A stretch of 6,240 nucleotides of DNA, from the NCBI GenBank assembly GCA_002255105.1, contig NJEK01000069.1:1-6240 (forward strand). Direction: 5' to 3'. Made by a program: the position numbers and the translations under genes. The stretch is from Candidatus Wolframiiraptor sp. EX4484-121. GTDB lineage: Archaea > Thermoproteota > Nitrososphaeria_A > Caldarchaeales > Wolframiiraptoraceae. Shown here one piece after another: positions 1 to 6,081 of this stretch (position 1 is the stretch's first letter; every line of letters starts with the position of its first letter). The notes beneath the pieces were generated by a model. It did not search any database, was not told the DNA's origin, and saw only the letters and a program-made list of their open reading frames with translations.

Positions 1-9
1 TAGATAATC

Positions 10-16
10 TTTAATT
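10..16 (+). promoter_or_regulatory. Possible TATA element upstream of tRNA-Ser
   Basis: The AT-rich stretch TTTAATT lies about 41-47 bases before the mature tRNA 5' end. With normal archaeal spacing, transcription would start near position 38-43 and leave a 5' leader of roughly 15 bases for RNase P to remove. A small perfect hairpin (CAGAA/TTCTG, loop ACTC, 27-40) lies between it and the tRNA. This is a guess from composition and spacing only. Confidence 0.25.
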
Positions 17-56
17 GAGGGGGATACAGAAACTCTTCTGAAGGCCGATGGGTCGA

Positions 57-141
57 GCGGCGGTTCCCTAGCCTGGTAGGGGGCAGGCCTGGAGAGCCTG
101 TGGCCCATTGGGCCTCGAGGGTTCAAATCCCTCCCGCCGCG
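57..141 (+). tRNA. tRNA-Ser (anticodon GGA)
   Basis: It folds as a class II tRNA. The acceptor stem GCGGCGG (57-63) pairs perfectly with CCGCCGC (134-140), followed by discriminator G141, as expected for archaeal tRNA-Ser. The D arm spans 66-82 and carries the GG pair at 75-76. The anticodon stem CAGGC (84-88) pairs with GCCTG (96-100), and the loop CTGGAGA gives anticodon GGA at 91-93, which reads UCU/UCC serine codons. A long variable arm (GGCCC, loop ATT, GGGCC; 102-114) is diagnostic of Ser/Leu type. The T arm is GAGGG/CCCTC (117-121, 129-133) with loop TTCAAAT. No intron is present and CCA is not encoded. It converges on the DUF47 gene 47 bases away, and no clear terminator is visible between them. 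Confidence 0.96.
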
Positions 142-188
142 TGGATTCCTTCATTCAACTTGTATCGATGTGCTTTGAGTGAGCTGGA

Positions 189-851
189 CTATAGGGGTCC
201 CGTTACCGCTATCGTCCTGATGAGGTCTGCGACGTCCTCACCTTTGTCAGACGCGTTCTCGATATTCTCGATGACCTCCTTCAACATTATTACGTTGCTG
301 AGCTTTTTAGCCGAGTCCCCCCAGCTCAGAATCCTAGCTATTAGTCCGTGTCTAAATTCGTCTATCTCCTCCTCCTTGCGCTCAACTGCGTCGGCGAGCT
401 TTAAAGCCTCCCTTGATCCACCTATCAAGGCGTCTAAGGCTTTTCCGAGCTCTGACACCAACTCGACTGAAAGTTCCGCGAGCTTGAGGAGATCACTCCT
501 AATATCATCTGGAACATCGCATGGATTCGTGTAGAGTAGCTTTCTGGCGGCGGCCTTTAGATTCGCGGCTATGTCGTCCATCGTCAAGACCAATCGAATT
601 ACATCCTCCCTGTCTATGGGGTGGAAAGGGCCCTTCGAGACTTCTAGGAGGATTTTCTCCTTTTGATCGTCGGCCTGCCGCTCCAGCTGAAATATTGAGT
701 CCTCATATAACCGTGAGGCCTCATCCACTTTGCAATCAACATATGAGGCCACATATTCTTTAAACGACTTTGCAACCTCAAATATCTTGTCAAAGTGTCT
801 CTTTGAAAGTTTCAGCACCTCACGCTCCTTCTTTCTCCCTATCCAGATCAT
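189..851 (-). CDS. DUF47 family (PhoU-like) phosphate transport accessory protein
   Basis: This is a 220-residue, all-helical, highly charged protein of the DUF47/PhoU-like family. Members are usually encoded beside PiT phosphate permeases and are thought to modulate them at the cytoplasmic face. The N-terminus (MIWIGRKKEREVLKLSK) is typical. Acidic helical motifs follow: LERQADDQKEKI near 56-67, VERKEEEIDEFRHG near 156-169, and ENIENASDKGEDVADLIR near 195-212. These resemble the metal-binding E/D-xxx-D helices of PhoU proteins. There is no signal peptide or membrane segment. I prefer the ATG at 851 over the GTG at 863, because this ATG overlaps the TGA of the upstream permease as ATGA, a classic translational-coupling arrangement, and gives a family-like start. 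Length is normal. The two genes are almost certainly cotranscribed. The regulatory role is inferred from family and context. Confidence 0.9.
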   Translation of the reverse strand: MIWIGRKKEREVLKLSKRHFDKIFEVAKSFKEYVASYVDCKVDEASRLYEDSIFQLERQADDQKEKILLEVSKGPFHPIDREDVIRLVLTMDDIAANLKAAARKLLYTNPCDVPDDIRSDLLKLAELSVELVSELGKALDALIGGSREALKLADAVERKEEEIDEFRHGLIARILSWGDSAKKLSNVIMLKEVIENIENASDKGEDVADLIRTIAVTGPL

Positions 852-1804
852 GAGGCGATCCACGCCGTGAACAATTTCGCTATCGTTCTCCTGTTTATTC
901 CAGCTGATCTATACATGGCGAGGCCGACTCCTATTACTGCTCCCACGCCGGCCAACGACGTGGAGATGGGTATGCCGTATCCGAATAGGAAGTATGGTAT
1001 CGTTGTGAACATGTGTACTACGAAAGCGTTTGACAGCTCCGCGGCGAAGCCCGATATCGGGTCAAGCCTAGTTATCTTGAAGGCGACCGTCCCTATCACC
1101 CTAGCTCCGAGGATAAGTCCTCCGATGGCCACCCCAGCAGATCCCATCAACGCTAGGATGAACATGACATTGGATTCTGGAACTCCGCCGAAGACTATTT
1201 CGCTAACTGTCACGTAGACTCCTGTGGCATTTGCTATGTCGTTTGCCCCGAATGCGTATGCCGAGTAGCAGAGCATCGCTATCAGAAACTTAGGCATAAT
1301 CCTCGACGCTATGTAATTATTTCCCTTAATTACGCGAACCACCAACCTGTAGAATATGTATGCTAGGATTAGTGCGAGGAAGGGTGATGAGATCCAGCTT
1401 ATAATCACCTTCTTCACGAGCTCCCAATTAACTCCGGCCAGCCCGTATGATGCGATCCCATATCCGAGGACTGCGCCTATTATGGAGTGAGTTACGGATA
1501 TCTCAAGTCCAAAATAGTTGCAGAGCATTATCCAGGCGAAGGAGACCGAGATCGTTATCAAGACTCCTAGGAGGTCTATCGCTGGAACTATCCCCCTCCC
1601 AATAGTCTTCATCACCATATATCCCTGAGTTAATGCTCCGACGCTCGTGAAGGCGGCGAAGAGGAGTACCGCCTTCCTAACAGATATAACCCTCGCGCCG
1701 ACCGAGGTATCGCAAGGAGTGGCCGCATCATTTCCCCCCAATGCTACAGCCATCAAGAAGGACAGCAGATATCCTATGATGACCGCCGCGCTCGTTAAGT
1801 CCAA
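848..1804 (-). CDS. pit: PiT family inorganic phosphate permease
   Basis: This is an integral membrane phosphate transporter (PiT/PHO4 family, cation-coupled Pi uptake) of 318 residues from the proposed start. The two inverted-repeat signatures are visible: GGNDAATPCDTSVGARVIS at 23-41 and GANDIANATG at 186-195. Each is followed by its second half, SVTHSIIGAVLG (103-114) and PISTSLAGVGAVIG (279-292). In the last, the position that is usually H or Q after STT is L. Several hydrophobic helices alternate with short loops. The open frame extends to a TTG at 1876, but the extra 24 residues are polar and unlike the family. TTG at 1804 puts GGND at residue 23, as usual, and sits 27-33 bases below a TATA-like box. 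The protein ends at AWIAS, and the last membrane helix common in relatives seems absent. It is the first gene of a pair with DUF47 (ATGA overlap). Confidence 0.93.
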   Translation of the reverse strand: MDLTSAAVIIGYLLSFLMAVALGGNDAATPCDTSVGARVISVRKAVLLFAAFTSVGALTQGYMVMKTIGRGIVPAIDLLGVLITISVSFAWIMLCNYFGLEISVTHSIIGAVLGYGIASYGLAGVNWELVKKVIISWISSPFLALILAYIFYRLVVRVIKGNNYIASRIMPKFLIAMLCYSAYAFGANDIANATGVYVTVSEIVFGGVPESNVMFILALMGSAGVAIGGLILGARVIGTVAFKITRLDPISGFAAELSNAFVVHMFTTIPYFLFGYGIPISTSLAGVGAVIGVGLAMYRSAGINRRTIAKLFTAWIAS

Positions 1805-1830
1805 TTCCGCATCGGGGCTGTGGCATGCAG

Positions 1831-1837
1831 GATAAAT
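1831..1837 (-). promoter_or_regulatory. TATA-like box for the PiT-DUF47 unit
   Basis: On the minus strand ATTTATC lies 27-33 bases upstream of the TTG at 1804. This is the spacing expected for a leaderless archaeal transcript. A second AT-rich element, TTATAT (1852-1847), lies a little further up and would instead give a leader of about 20 bases. No Shine-Dalgarno sequence is evident before the TTG, which favours the leaderless reading. Confidence 0.45.
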
Positions 1838-1861
1838 AGCATTCGCATATAATCTATTGAG

Positions 1862-1896
1862 ATCTATAGTGAACAACCTAATCTATAGTGAAGAAC
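1862..1896. repeat. Imperfect direct repeat, candidate operator
   Basis: Two 16-base copies, ATCTATAGTGAACAAC (1862-1877) and ATCTATAGTGAAGAAC (1881-1896), differ at one base and start 19 bases apart. A shorter partial copy (AATCTATTGA, 1851-1860) precedes them, so ATCTAT begins at 1852, 1862 and 1881, offsets of 10 and 19, close to one and two helical turns. With the PiT start at 1804 and the regulator start at 1982, the repeats are wholly intergenic in a divergent promoter region. They may be binding sites for the adjacent Lrp-type regulator. The repeat is seen directly; its function is inferred. Confidence 0.6.
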
Positions 1897-1950
1897 ACAC
1901 GGTTTTTCCGACCCGAGGAATTATCGGTAGGACTCGATCATGGCGCTATG

Positions 1951-1957
1951 TTTTTAT
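1951..1957 (+). promoter_or_regulatory. TATA-like box for the Lrp-type regulator
   Basis: TTTTTAT lies 25-31 bases upstream of the ATG at 1982, the normal distance from an archaeal TATA box to the transcription start. This predicts a leaderless mRNA starting at or next to that ATG. It also argues against the in-frame ATG at 1940, which lies upstream of this box. Confidence 0.6.
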
Positions 1958-1981
1958 CGGATTAATCGATGTGTTTTGGCC

Positions 1982-2431
1982 ATGGAAACCTGTCGGAGAC
2001 CCCTCGACGACGTGGATTCGAGGATAATCAACCTCCTAAAGCAGAACTCTAGGATGTCCTTCATGGAGATCGGTAAGCGGATAGGGCTCTCGGAGGGGGC
2101 CGTCAGGAGGAGGGTTAAGCTTCTGGTCGAGAGAGGCGTCATCAAGAGGTTCACCATAGAGCTCAGGAAGGATTACGTGATAAACGCCGTGACATTTCTA
2201 ACGATCGATCGAGGAGATCTGGCTGAGGAGGTCATCGAGAACATATCAAAGATCCCCGAGGTTGAATCCGTCTATGAACTCACGGGAAGATTCGATGCGA
2301 TGGTGATGATCTCCGCTGGAGGGGTCTCAAGCCTGAATGAGTGCATCGACAAGATCAGGAGGATTCGGGGCGTCAAGCATACGGAGACCGCCGTGATCCT
2401 GAGAATCGTCGAACATGAAGCCGAACCTTAA
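1982..2431 (+). CDS. Lrp/AsnC family transcriptional regulator
   Basis: This is a 149-residue one-component regulator with the two-domain plan of the family. An N-terminal winged helix-turn-helix (LDDVDSRIINLLKQNSR at 8-24, then IGKRIGLSEGAVRRRVKLL near 30-48) is followed by a C-terminal RAM/Lrp effector domain of about 68-144, with the family-like stretch VYELTGRFDAMVMI at 97-110. The protein normally forms dimers or octamers and binds amino acids or similar small molecules. The start at 1982 is chosen over 1940 because the protein then begins directly before the LDxxD motif and a TATA-like box lies at the right distance. It is transcribed divergently from the PiT-DUF47 unit across repeated ATCTAT elements, so autoregulation and control of phosphate genes are possible. 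The thrC and M20 genes nearby leave an amino-acid role open too. The ligand cannot be assigned. Confidence 0.92.
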   Translation: METCRRPLDDVDSRIINLLKQNSRMSFMEIGKRIGLSEGAVRRRVKLLVERGVIKRFTIELRKDYVINAVTFLTIDRGDLAEEVIENISKIPEVESVYELTGRFDAMVMISAGGVSSLNECIDKIRRIRGVKHTETAVILRIVEHEAEP

Positions 2432-2455
2432 TAGCGCGTGAGATCTTGGGTGATG

Positions 2456-2464
2456 GATATTAAG
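2456..2464 (+). promoter_or_regulatory. TATA-like box for the methyltransferase gene
   Basis: GATATTAAG lies about 27-35 bases upstream of the ATG at 2491, in the 59-base gap after the regulator gene. The position predicts a leaderless start at 2491 or at the adjacent ATG 2494. It supports the view that the gene begins well upstream of the frame break and not at the internal ATG 2609. Confidence 0.45.
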
Positions 2465-2490
2465 AGGCGTGATGGATGAGATATTGGAGT

Positions 2491-3622
2491 ATGATGATCG
2501 AGGAGAGGTGGGATCTGGGAAAACTCGTCACATTCGTACCAAATAAGCAGTATCCAGTATATCGTTGGTTTTTTCTTTAAGGAGGGATTCTCAAGAGACT
2601 TCGTCTTAATGATCTTCGACGAGTTCGGAGTTGATGATGGATGGAGGATTTTAGATCCATTCGTCGGATCGGGAACAACCCTGCTCGCCGCGAAGGAATG
2701 TGGAGTAGATGCGGTAGGCGTCGACGCGGCTCCCCTCGCCGTCTTCGTCTCCCAAGTCAAGACGGCAGATTACGATTTAGATGAACTCATTACGGCCAGG
2801 GATTGGCTTCTATCGCGTCCATTTAGGAGATATGATCTCTCAGATGTGAGTGGCTTCGTTAAGAGATTCTTCCTCAAGCCCTCTCTCGAGGATATAATCT
2901 TCTTCAGAGAGGAGATTAGGAGAATAGACGATCCAAGCATCAGAAACTTCTTCACACTCGCATTGATGAATGCCGCCATGAAGGTGTCATTTGCGTATAA
3001 GGATGGGGCCGTTTTGAGGGTTGCGAAGAAGCCGGTTCCACCATTCAGAAAATTCTTTAGAAGGGTTGTGAGGAACATGATTAAAGATCTTAAGAGGATA
3101 AAGTTCAGGCCATGTGAGATTGAGGTCTATTTGGGGGATGCGAGGAGGCTTAAGTTCCTCGAAGATGAATCATTTGACGCGATAATAACCTCTCCACCAT
3201 ACCTGAACAAAATCGAATACACCAAGGTGTATCGTATTGAGTACGAGTTATTCTTCGGAGACGTTCATGTAGATCCGATTAGATCGTTCATCGGATTGAA
3301 TCCTAAAAACGTCTCCGACCCATTCCCCGAGCTGGATCTCCCGGAGGTCGCTAAAGCATATTTTCATGACCTCAGATTATGCTTAGAGGAGATGTTTAGG
3401 GTTTTACGGGGTGGTGGCAGGGTGGCGATGGTGGTTGCCGGCGGGGTCTTTCCAGATAGGGTCGTTGACTCGGATATTCTCATCGCGGACCTCGCCGAGA
3501 GAATTGGATTTGAGGTTGAGAAGATTGTGGCGGTCAATAAGAGGGTTGCGACGACGAAGAGGGTGATTAAGATTGGTGAGGCGAGGGAGAGCATAATATA
3601 TCTTCATAAGAAAAAGAGTTGA
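2491..3622 (+). CDS. SPPY-type DNA methyltransferase, frame broken near the 5' end
   Basis: This is a probable S-adenosylmethionine-dependent DNA methyltransferase (N4-cytosine or N6-adenine, N6_N4_Mtase-like). The frame from ATG 2491 encodes 29 residues including KLVTFVPNKQYPVYRW and then stops at TAA 2578. The frame from 2579 continues directly with KEGFSRDFVL and the rest of the protein. Joined, they give 376 residues. Motif I, DPFVGSGTT, is at 55-63, with GVDAAPLAV following as the SAM-ribose strand. Catalytic motif IV, TSPPYLN, is at 233-239. About 170 residues between them may hold the target-recognition part. A short version from ATG 2609 (337 residues, 2609-3622) is uninterrupted but lacks the conserved N-terminal segment. 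There is no restriction nuclease within the window. It overlaps thrC tail to tail by 19 bases. Target sequence is unknown, and an RNA target is less likely but not excluded. Confidence 0.82.
2569..2585 (+). other. Frameshift site (T6 run, then CTT TAA, then GGAGG)
   Basis: After TGG the sequence has six T, then C, TTT and AAGGAGG. In the upstream frame it reads TGG TTT TTT CTT TAA. With five T it would read TGG TTT TTC TTT AAG GAG and stay open into the methyltransferase. A +1 slip of CTT onto TTT at the stop codon would reach the same frame, as in bacterial prfB (CTT TGA), but the upstream Shine-Dalgarno-like element of prfB is missing here. A homopolymer indel, biological or technical, is the simpler reading. 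Confidence 0.75.
3604..3618 (-). terminator. Possible T-rich termination signal at the end of thrC
   Basis: On the minus strand, CTCTTTTTCTTATGA runs into the thrC stop codon. T-rich runs of this kind act as intrinsic terminators in archaea. It overlaps the last thrC codons and the 3' end of the convergent methyltransferase gene. No T run is visible downstream of the methyltransferase on the plus strand. Confidence 0.3.
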
Positions 3623-4860
3623 GAAAAGCGGTGAAAGAGAGGAGTTCCTATGTCACCGGCCATCATCGCTATTAACTGGAATGAAGCCGCTGAAGCCCTA
3701 ACATTTCTTAAGGAAAGCCCGGTTACCACGCATACGATTTTATCGCTTTTGTCGATAACCCCATCTTCTAACAACCTTCTTAGAGCCGCTATCACGGTCG
3801 CTGAGGCCGGCTCTGCTAAGATGCCCTCCGCGGTTGCGAGATCATCCATCGCCCTCAATATCTCATCATCCGACACGGCTAGAGCGCATCCTTTAGATCT
3901 CCTGATTATTTGCAGAGTATAGGTTCCTTCATCAGGATATTCTTGAAGGGTGTTTACTATGGATCTGGCTACCGTCTTGAGCTCACCTTTCCAGGGCTCG
4001 ACCTCCGACCTATTCTCCTCGAATGCCTTGGCTATCGGCGCGCACCCCTCGGACTGAACTCCAACCATCTTGGGGACCTCGTTCACTAAACCAAGGTTAC
4101 GCAACTCATTAAAGCCCTTATAGCATCCAACTAGGAGCGGGCCCACGCCTACAGGGATGATCACCCAGTCGGGAACTTCGAACCCCATCTGTTCGTAGAT
4201 CTCGTATGCTATCGTCTTATCGCCCTCCACAGTATATGGATTATAGAAGCTCGTCGTCAGGTTATACCACCCAAATTTCTCAGATGCTGACACCGTGATC
4301 CTAAAGACGCCGTCTGGAACTTGCTTAACCCTAATGACCTCCGCCCCATATGCTTGGATCTCAAGAAGGCGGTGAGCCGGAACGTTCTCGGAGACGAATA
4401 CATAGCATTTAATTCCAGCCCTCGCCGAATACGCTGCCAGGGATGCTGCGGCATTTCCCGCCGATGCTACGACCGCCGCCTTAACCCCGAATTCCTTAGC
4501 CTTCGATACTCCAACCGTATATGGTCTATCCTTAAAGGATGATGTTGGATTTCTGGTTTCATCCTTAAGATATAGGCTCTTGACCTTTAAGCTCTCTCCC
4601 AATCTCTCGGCCTTAAGAAGGGGCGTCATCCCCTCCCCTAGGGACACTATCTCCGAGGACTTCCTTATCGGAAGGAAGTCTATATATTTCCATAGGTTTA
4701 AGCCCCTCTTGGAGAACAGAGATCTTAAGTCAACCTCGTCGGCAAGCTTCACATAATCGTACTTAACGTCAAGCACGCCTCCGCAGCTTGGACACTTATA
4801 GAATTTCTTCAAAGGATATTCCTTTCCGCACCTAACACATTTTAAAGATCTCGCGAACAT
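3604..4860 (-). CDS. thrC: Threonine synthase
   Basis: This is a PLP-dependent enzyme that converts O-phosphohomoserine to threonine and phosphate, in the cytoplasm (418 residues). An N-terminal zinc ribbon has cysteines 8, 11, 23 and 26 (CVRC...CPSC). The motif LGEGMTPLL (74-82) is typical of the family. The PLP-binding lysine is K110 in SSFKDR, and SAGNAAAS (133-140) and VGVGPLL (237-243) form cofactor and phosphate contacts. TGLSLRN (380-386) aligns with the usual TGxGLKD near the end, followed by a tail of about 30 residues that I do not recognise as conserved. The frame extends up to TTG 4896, but ATG 4860 starts just before the zinc ribbon and lies 27-33 bases below a TATA-like box, so I prefer it. 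Methanogen-type cysteate synthase is a related alternative, but the context gives no support for it. Confidence 0.93.
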   Translation of the reverse strand: MFARSLKCVRCGKEYPLKKFYKCPSCGGVLDVKYDYVKLADEVDLRSLFSKRGLNLWKYIDFLPIRKSSEIVSLGEGMTPLLKAERLGESLKVKSLYLKDETRNPTSSFKDRPYTVGVSKAKEFGVKAAVVASAGNAAASLAAYSARAGIKCYVFVSENVPAHRLLEIQAYGAEVIRVKQVPDGVFRITVSASEKFGWYNLTTSFYNPYTVEGDKTIAYEIYEQMGFEVPDWVIIPVGVGPLLVGCYKGFNELRNLGLVNEVPKMVGVQSEGCAPIAKAFEENRSEVEPWKGELKTVARSIVNTLQEYPDEGTYTLQIIRRSKGCALAVSDDEILRAMDDLATAEGILAEPASATVIAALRRLLEDGVIDKSDKIVCVVTGLSLRNVRASAASFQLIAMMAGDIGTPLFHRFSQLFFL

Positions 4861-4886
4861 TCCAGACGCAATCTCCTCAGCCGTCC

Positions 4887-4893
4887 TAATAAA
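4887..4893 (-). promoter_or_regulatory. TATA-like box for thrC
   Basis: On the minus strand TTTATTA is 27-33 bases upstream of ATG 4860, predicting a leaderless transcript from that ATG. The longer frame starting at TTG 4896 would have to begin upstream of this box, which makes the longer start less likely. A GAGGAG stretch ends 12 bases before the ATG, rather far for a Shine-Dalgarno sequence. Confidence 0.5.
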
Positions 4894-4990
4894 CAATTAC
4901 CTTTCTTCAGAATCCCTGCTTTCCGGCGTCGGCGACCCTGTAAGCTAAGGAGTAGTCAGTTCGCTGTAGGTGATGATGAGCGGGAGAAGA

Positions 4991-4997
4991 TTTTTTA
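4991..4997 (+). promoter_or_regulatory. TATA-like box for the M20 hydrolase gene
   Basis: TTTTTTA lies 35-41 bases upstream of the TTG start at 5032. Normal spacing would start transcription near 5020-5026, giving a leader of only about 6-12 bases. It shares a divergent region of about 170 bases with the thrC promoter. No repeats or clear operator are visible in that region. Confidence 0.4.
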
Positions 4998-5019
4998 GGG
5001 TTGCAGGTCTCTGATAACC

Positions 5020-5026
5020 GGTGATC
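5020..5026 (+). promoter_or_regulatory. Shine-Dalgarno-like sequence before the M20 gene
   Basis: GGTGATC matches the anti-Shine-Dalgarno end of archaeal 16S rRNA (complement GGAGGTGATC) and ends 5 bases before TTG 5032. It supports the TTG as start. No other in-frame ATG or GTG lies just upstream; the nearby GTG 5021 is out of frame and closes at once. It may be partly outside the transcript if the TATA assignment is right. Confidence 0.45.
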
Positions 5027-5031
5027 GAGGC

Positions 5032-6081
5032 TTGACCTCGCTTGAAGAGTATACCTCATCCTTAACTTCCAGCCTAGTTAGGATAAACTCGGAGAACCCG
5101 CCTGGCAGGGAGACCGAGATAGCCAGCTACGTCTCTGAGAGGCTCGCCGAACTCGGCCTCAAAGCGTGGGTGGATAGGTTTGATGAGAGAGCAAACGCGA
5201 TCGGGGTTTATGAGGCTGGAGAGGGGCATAGCCTAATGCTTATGACTCATCTCGACACCGTTCCAGCCGGGGAGAGGGATCTTTGGAGAATTCCGCCATT
5301 CTCAGGGGAGATAAGGGATGGAAGGGTTTATGGTAGGGGCTCGGCGGATGCGAAGGGATGCTTGGCCTCGATGCTGGGAGCTCTTAAGCTCCTAGCGGAT
5401 GAGGGCTGGCCGATCAAGGGTAAGCTCATACTCGCGGCAGTCGCCGATGAAGAGGCTAAGAATAGAGGGGTTAGAAGGCTTCTGGCCCAGAAGATCTCGG
5501 CTGAGTATGCTGTAGTCGGCGAGCCGACAAGCCTTCAAGTTTGCTCAGCCCATAAGGGAATTCTCCTCCTCAGGGTGAGGTTCATCGGGAAGTCGGCCCA
5601 CTCCAGCCAGCCTAGAAAGGGGATAAACGCCGCTTATGCGGCCTCAGATTTCGCTCTAAGGGTCGAGAAGCTCGGTGAGAGGTTGAAGGTCAGGCGCGGG
5701 ATAAAGGAGAACATAATTCCAGACTCCTGCGAGCTAGTCTTGGATAGGAGAACTCTCCCGAACGAGAAGCTTGAAAGGATAATCAAGGAGCTCAGAAGAT
5801 TGACCGAGAGGGTGGCAAAGGCCAGGAAGGTCAAAGCCGAGGTTGGGATAGTGAGATATCTTCCGGCCGCCGAGACAAGCACTAAGTCGAGGATCGTGGT
5901 GGCGGCGGTTAAGGCGTGTTCCAAGATCTTGGGAGAGAGGGTCAGGCCGAGGGGCTTTAGAGCTACGTGCGACATGTGCTTCTTGGTCCATGGAGCTAAG
6001 ATTCCATCCGTGATTCTAGGTCCTGGAAGCCTGCTTCAAGCCCATACGATCGATGAATGGGTTAGCATAGACGATCGATGA
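5032..6081 (+). CDS. M20 (ArgE/DapE-type) metallohydrolase, C-terminus truncated by a tandem duplication
   Basis: This is a cytoplasmic di-zinc deacylase or peptidase of family M20 (ArgE/DapE/ACY1), 349 residues as it stands. Expected metal ligands and catalytic residues are present: H73 in THLDTVP, D106 in GRGSADAKG, E140 (general base) and E141 in ADEEAKNRG, E164 in VVGEPTS, and H338 in LLQAHTIDEW. The lid/dimerisation domain covers about 172-285, with KSAHSSQPRKGINA typical. The frame ends at TGA 6079-6081 inside a 25-base tandem duplication. Removing one copy restores a family-like ending, SIDELVKAAKIYREIVAEIL, with stop at 6152-6154 and a total of 365 residues. Loss of about 20 C-terminal residues keeps the active site but removes the final helix. 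Substrate could be N-acetylornithine, succinyl-diaminopimelate, a LysW-carried amino acid or a peptide. No adjacent pathway gene decides it. Confidence 0.88.
   Translation: MTSLEEYTSSLTSSLVRINSENPPGRETEIASYVSERLAELGLKAWVDRFDERANAIGVYEAGEGHSLMLMTHLDTVPAGERDLWRIPPFSGEIRDGRVYGRGSADAKGCLASMLGALKLLADEGWPIKGKLILAAVADEEAKNRGVRRLLAQKISAEYAVVGEPTSLQVCSAHKGILLLRVRFIGKSAHSSQPRKGINAAYAASDFALRVEKLGERLKVRRGIKENIIPDSCELVLDRRTLPNEKLERIIKELRRLTERVAKARKVKAEVGIVRYLPAAETSTKSRIVVAAVKACSKILGERVRPRGFRATCDMCFLVHGAKIPSVILGPGSLLQAHTIDEWVSIDDR

Noticed and set aside
27..40. Hairpin CAGAA/TTCTG before the tRNA as a terminator
   Set aside because: The stem has only 5 pairs and is not followed by a T run, so chance is likely.
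100..534. Plus-strand open frame across the tRNA and DUF47 region
   Set aside because: It starts inside the tRNA and is antisense to a well-supported gene, with a low-complexity Ser-rich translation typical of a shadow frame.
1728..1826. Out-of-frame ATG at 1826 on the minus strand, 32-codon frame
   Set aside because: It sits below the TTATAT element, but the peptide overlaps PiT in another frame and shows no recognisable features.
1805..1876. N-terminal extension of PiT to TTG 1876
   Set aside because: The extra 24 residues are polar and unlike PiT N-termini. They would cover both TATA-like boxes and part of the direct repeat, and TTG 1804 fits spacing and alignment better.
1940..1981. Upstream ATG 1940 as start of the Lrp-type regulator
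   Set aside because: It lies upstream of the TATA-like box and adds 14 residues not typical of the family. ATG 1982 fits a leaderless start.
3650..3735. Possible frameshift in thrC near the TG motif (another frame reads GAFLKKC then stop)
   Set aside because: The existing frame TGLSLRN already aligns with TGxGLKD, so no lesion is needed.
4973..5014. Short leader peptide (13 codons, ATG 4973) before the M20 gene
   Set aside because: It starts upstream of the likely TATA element, so it would not be on the transcript, and nothing shows it is coding.
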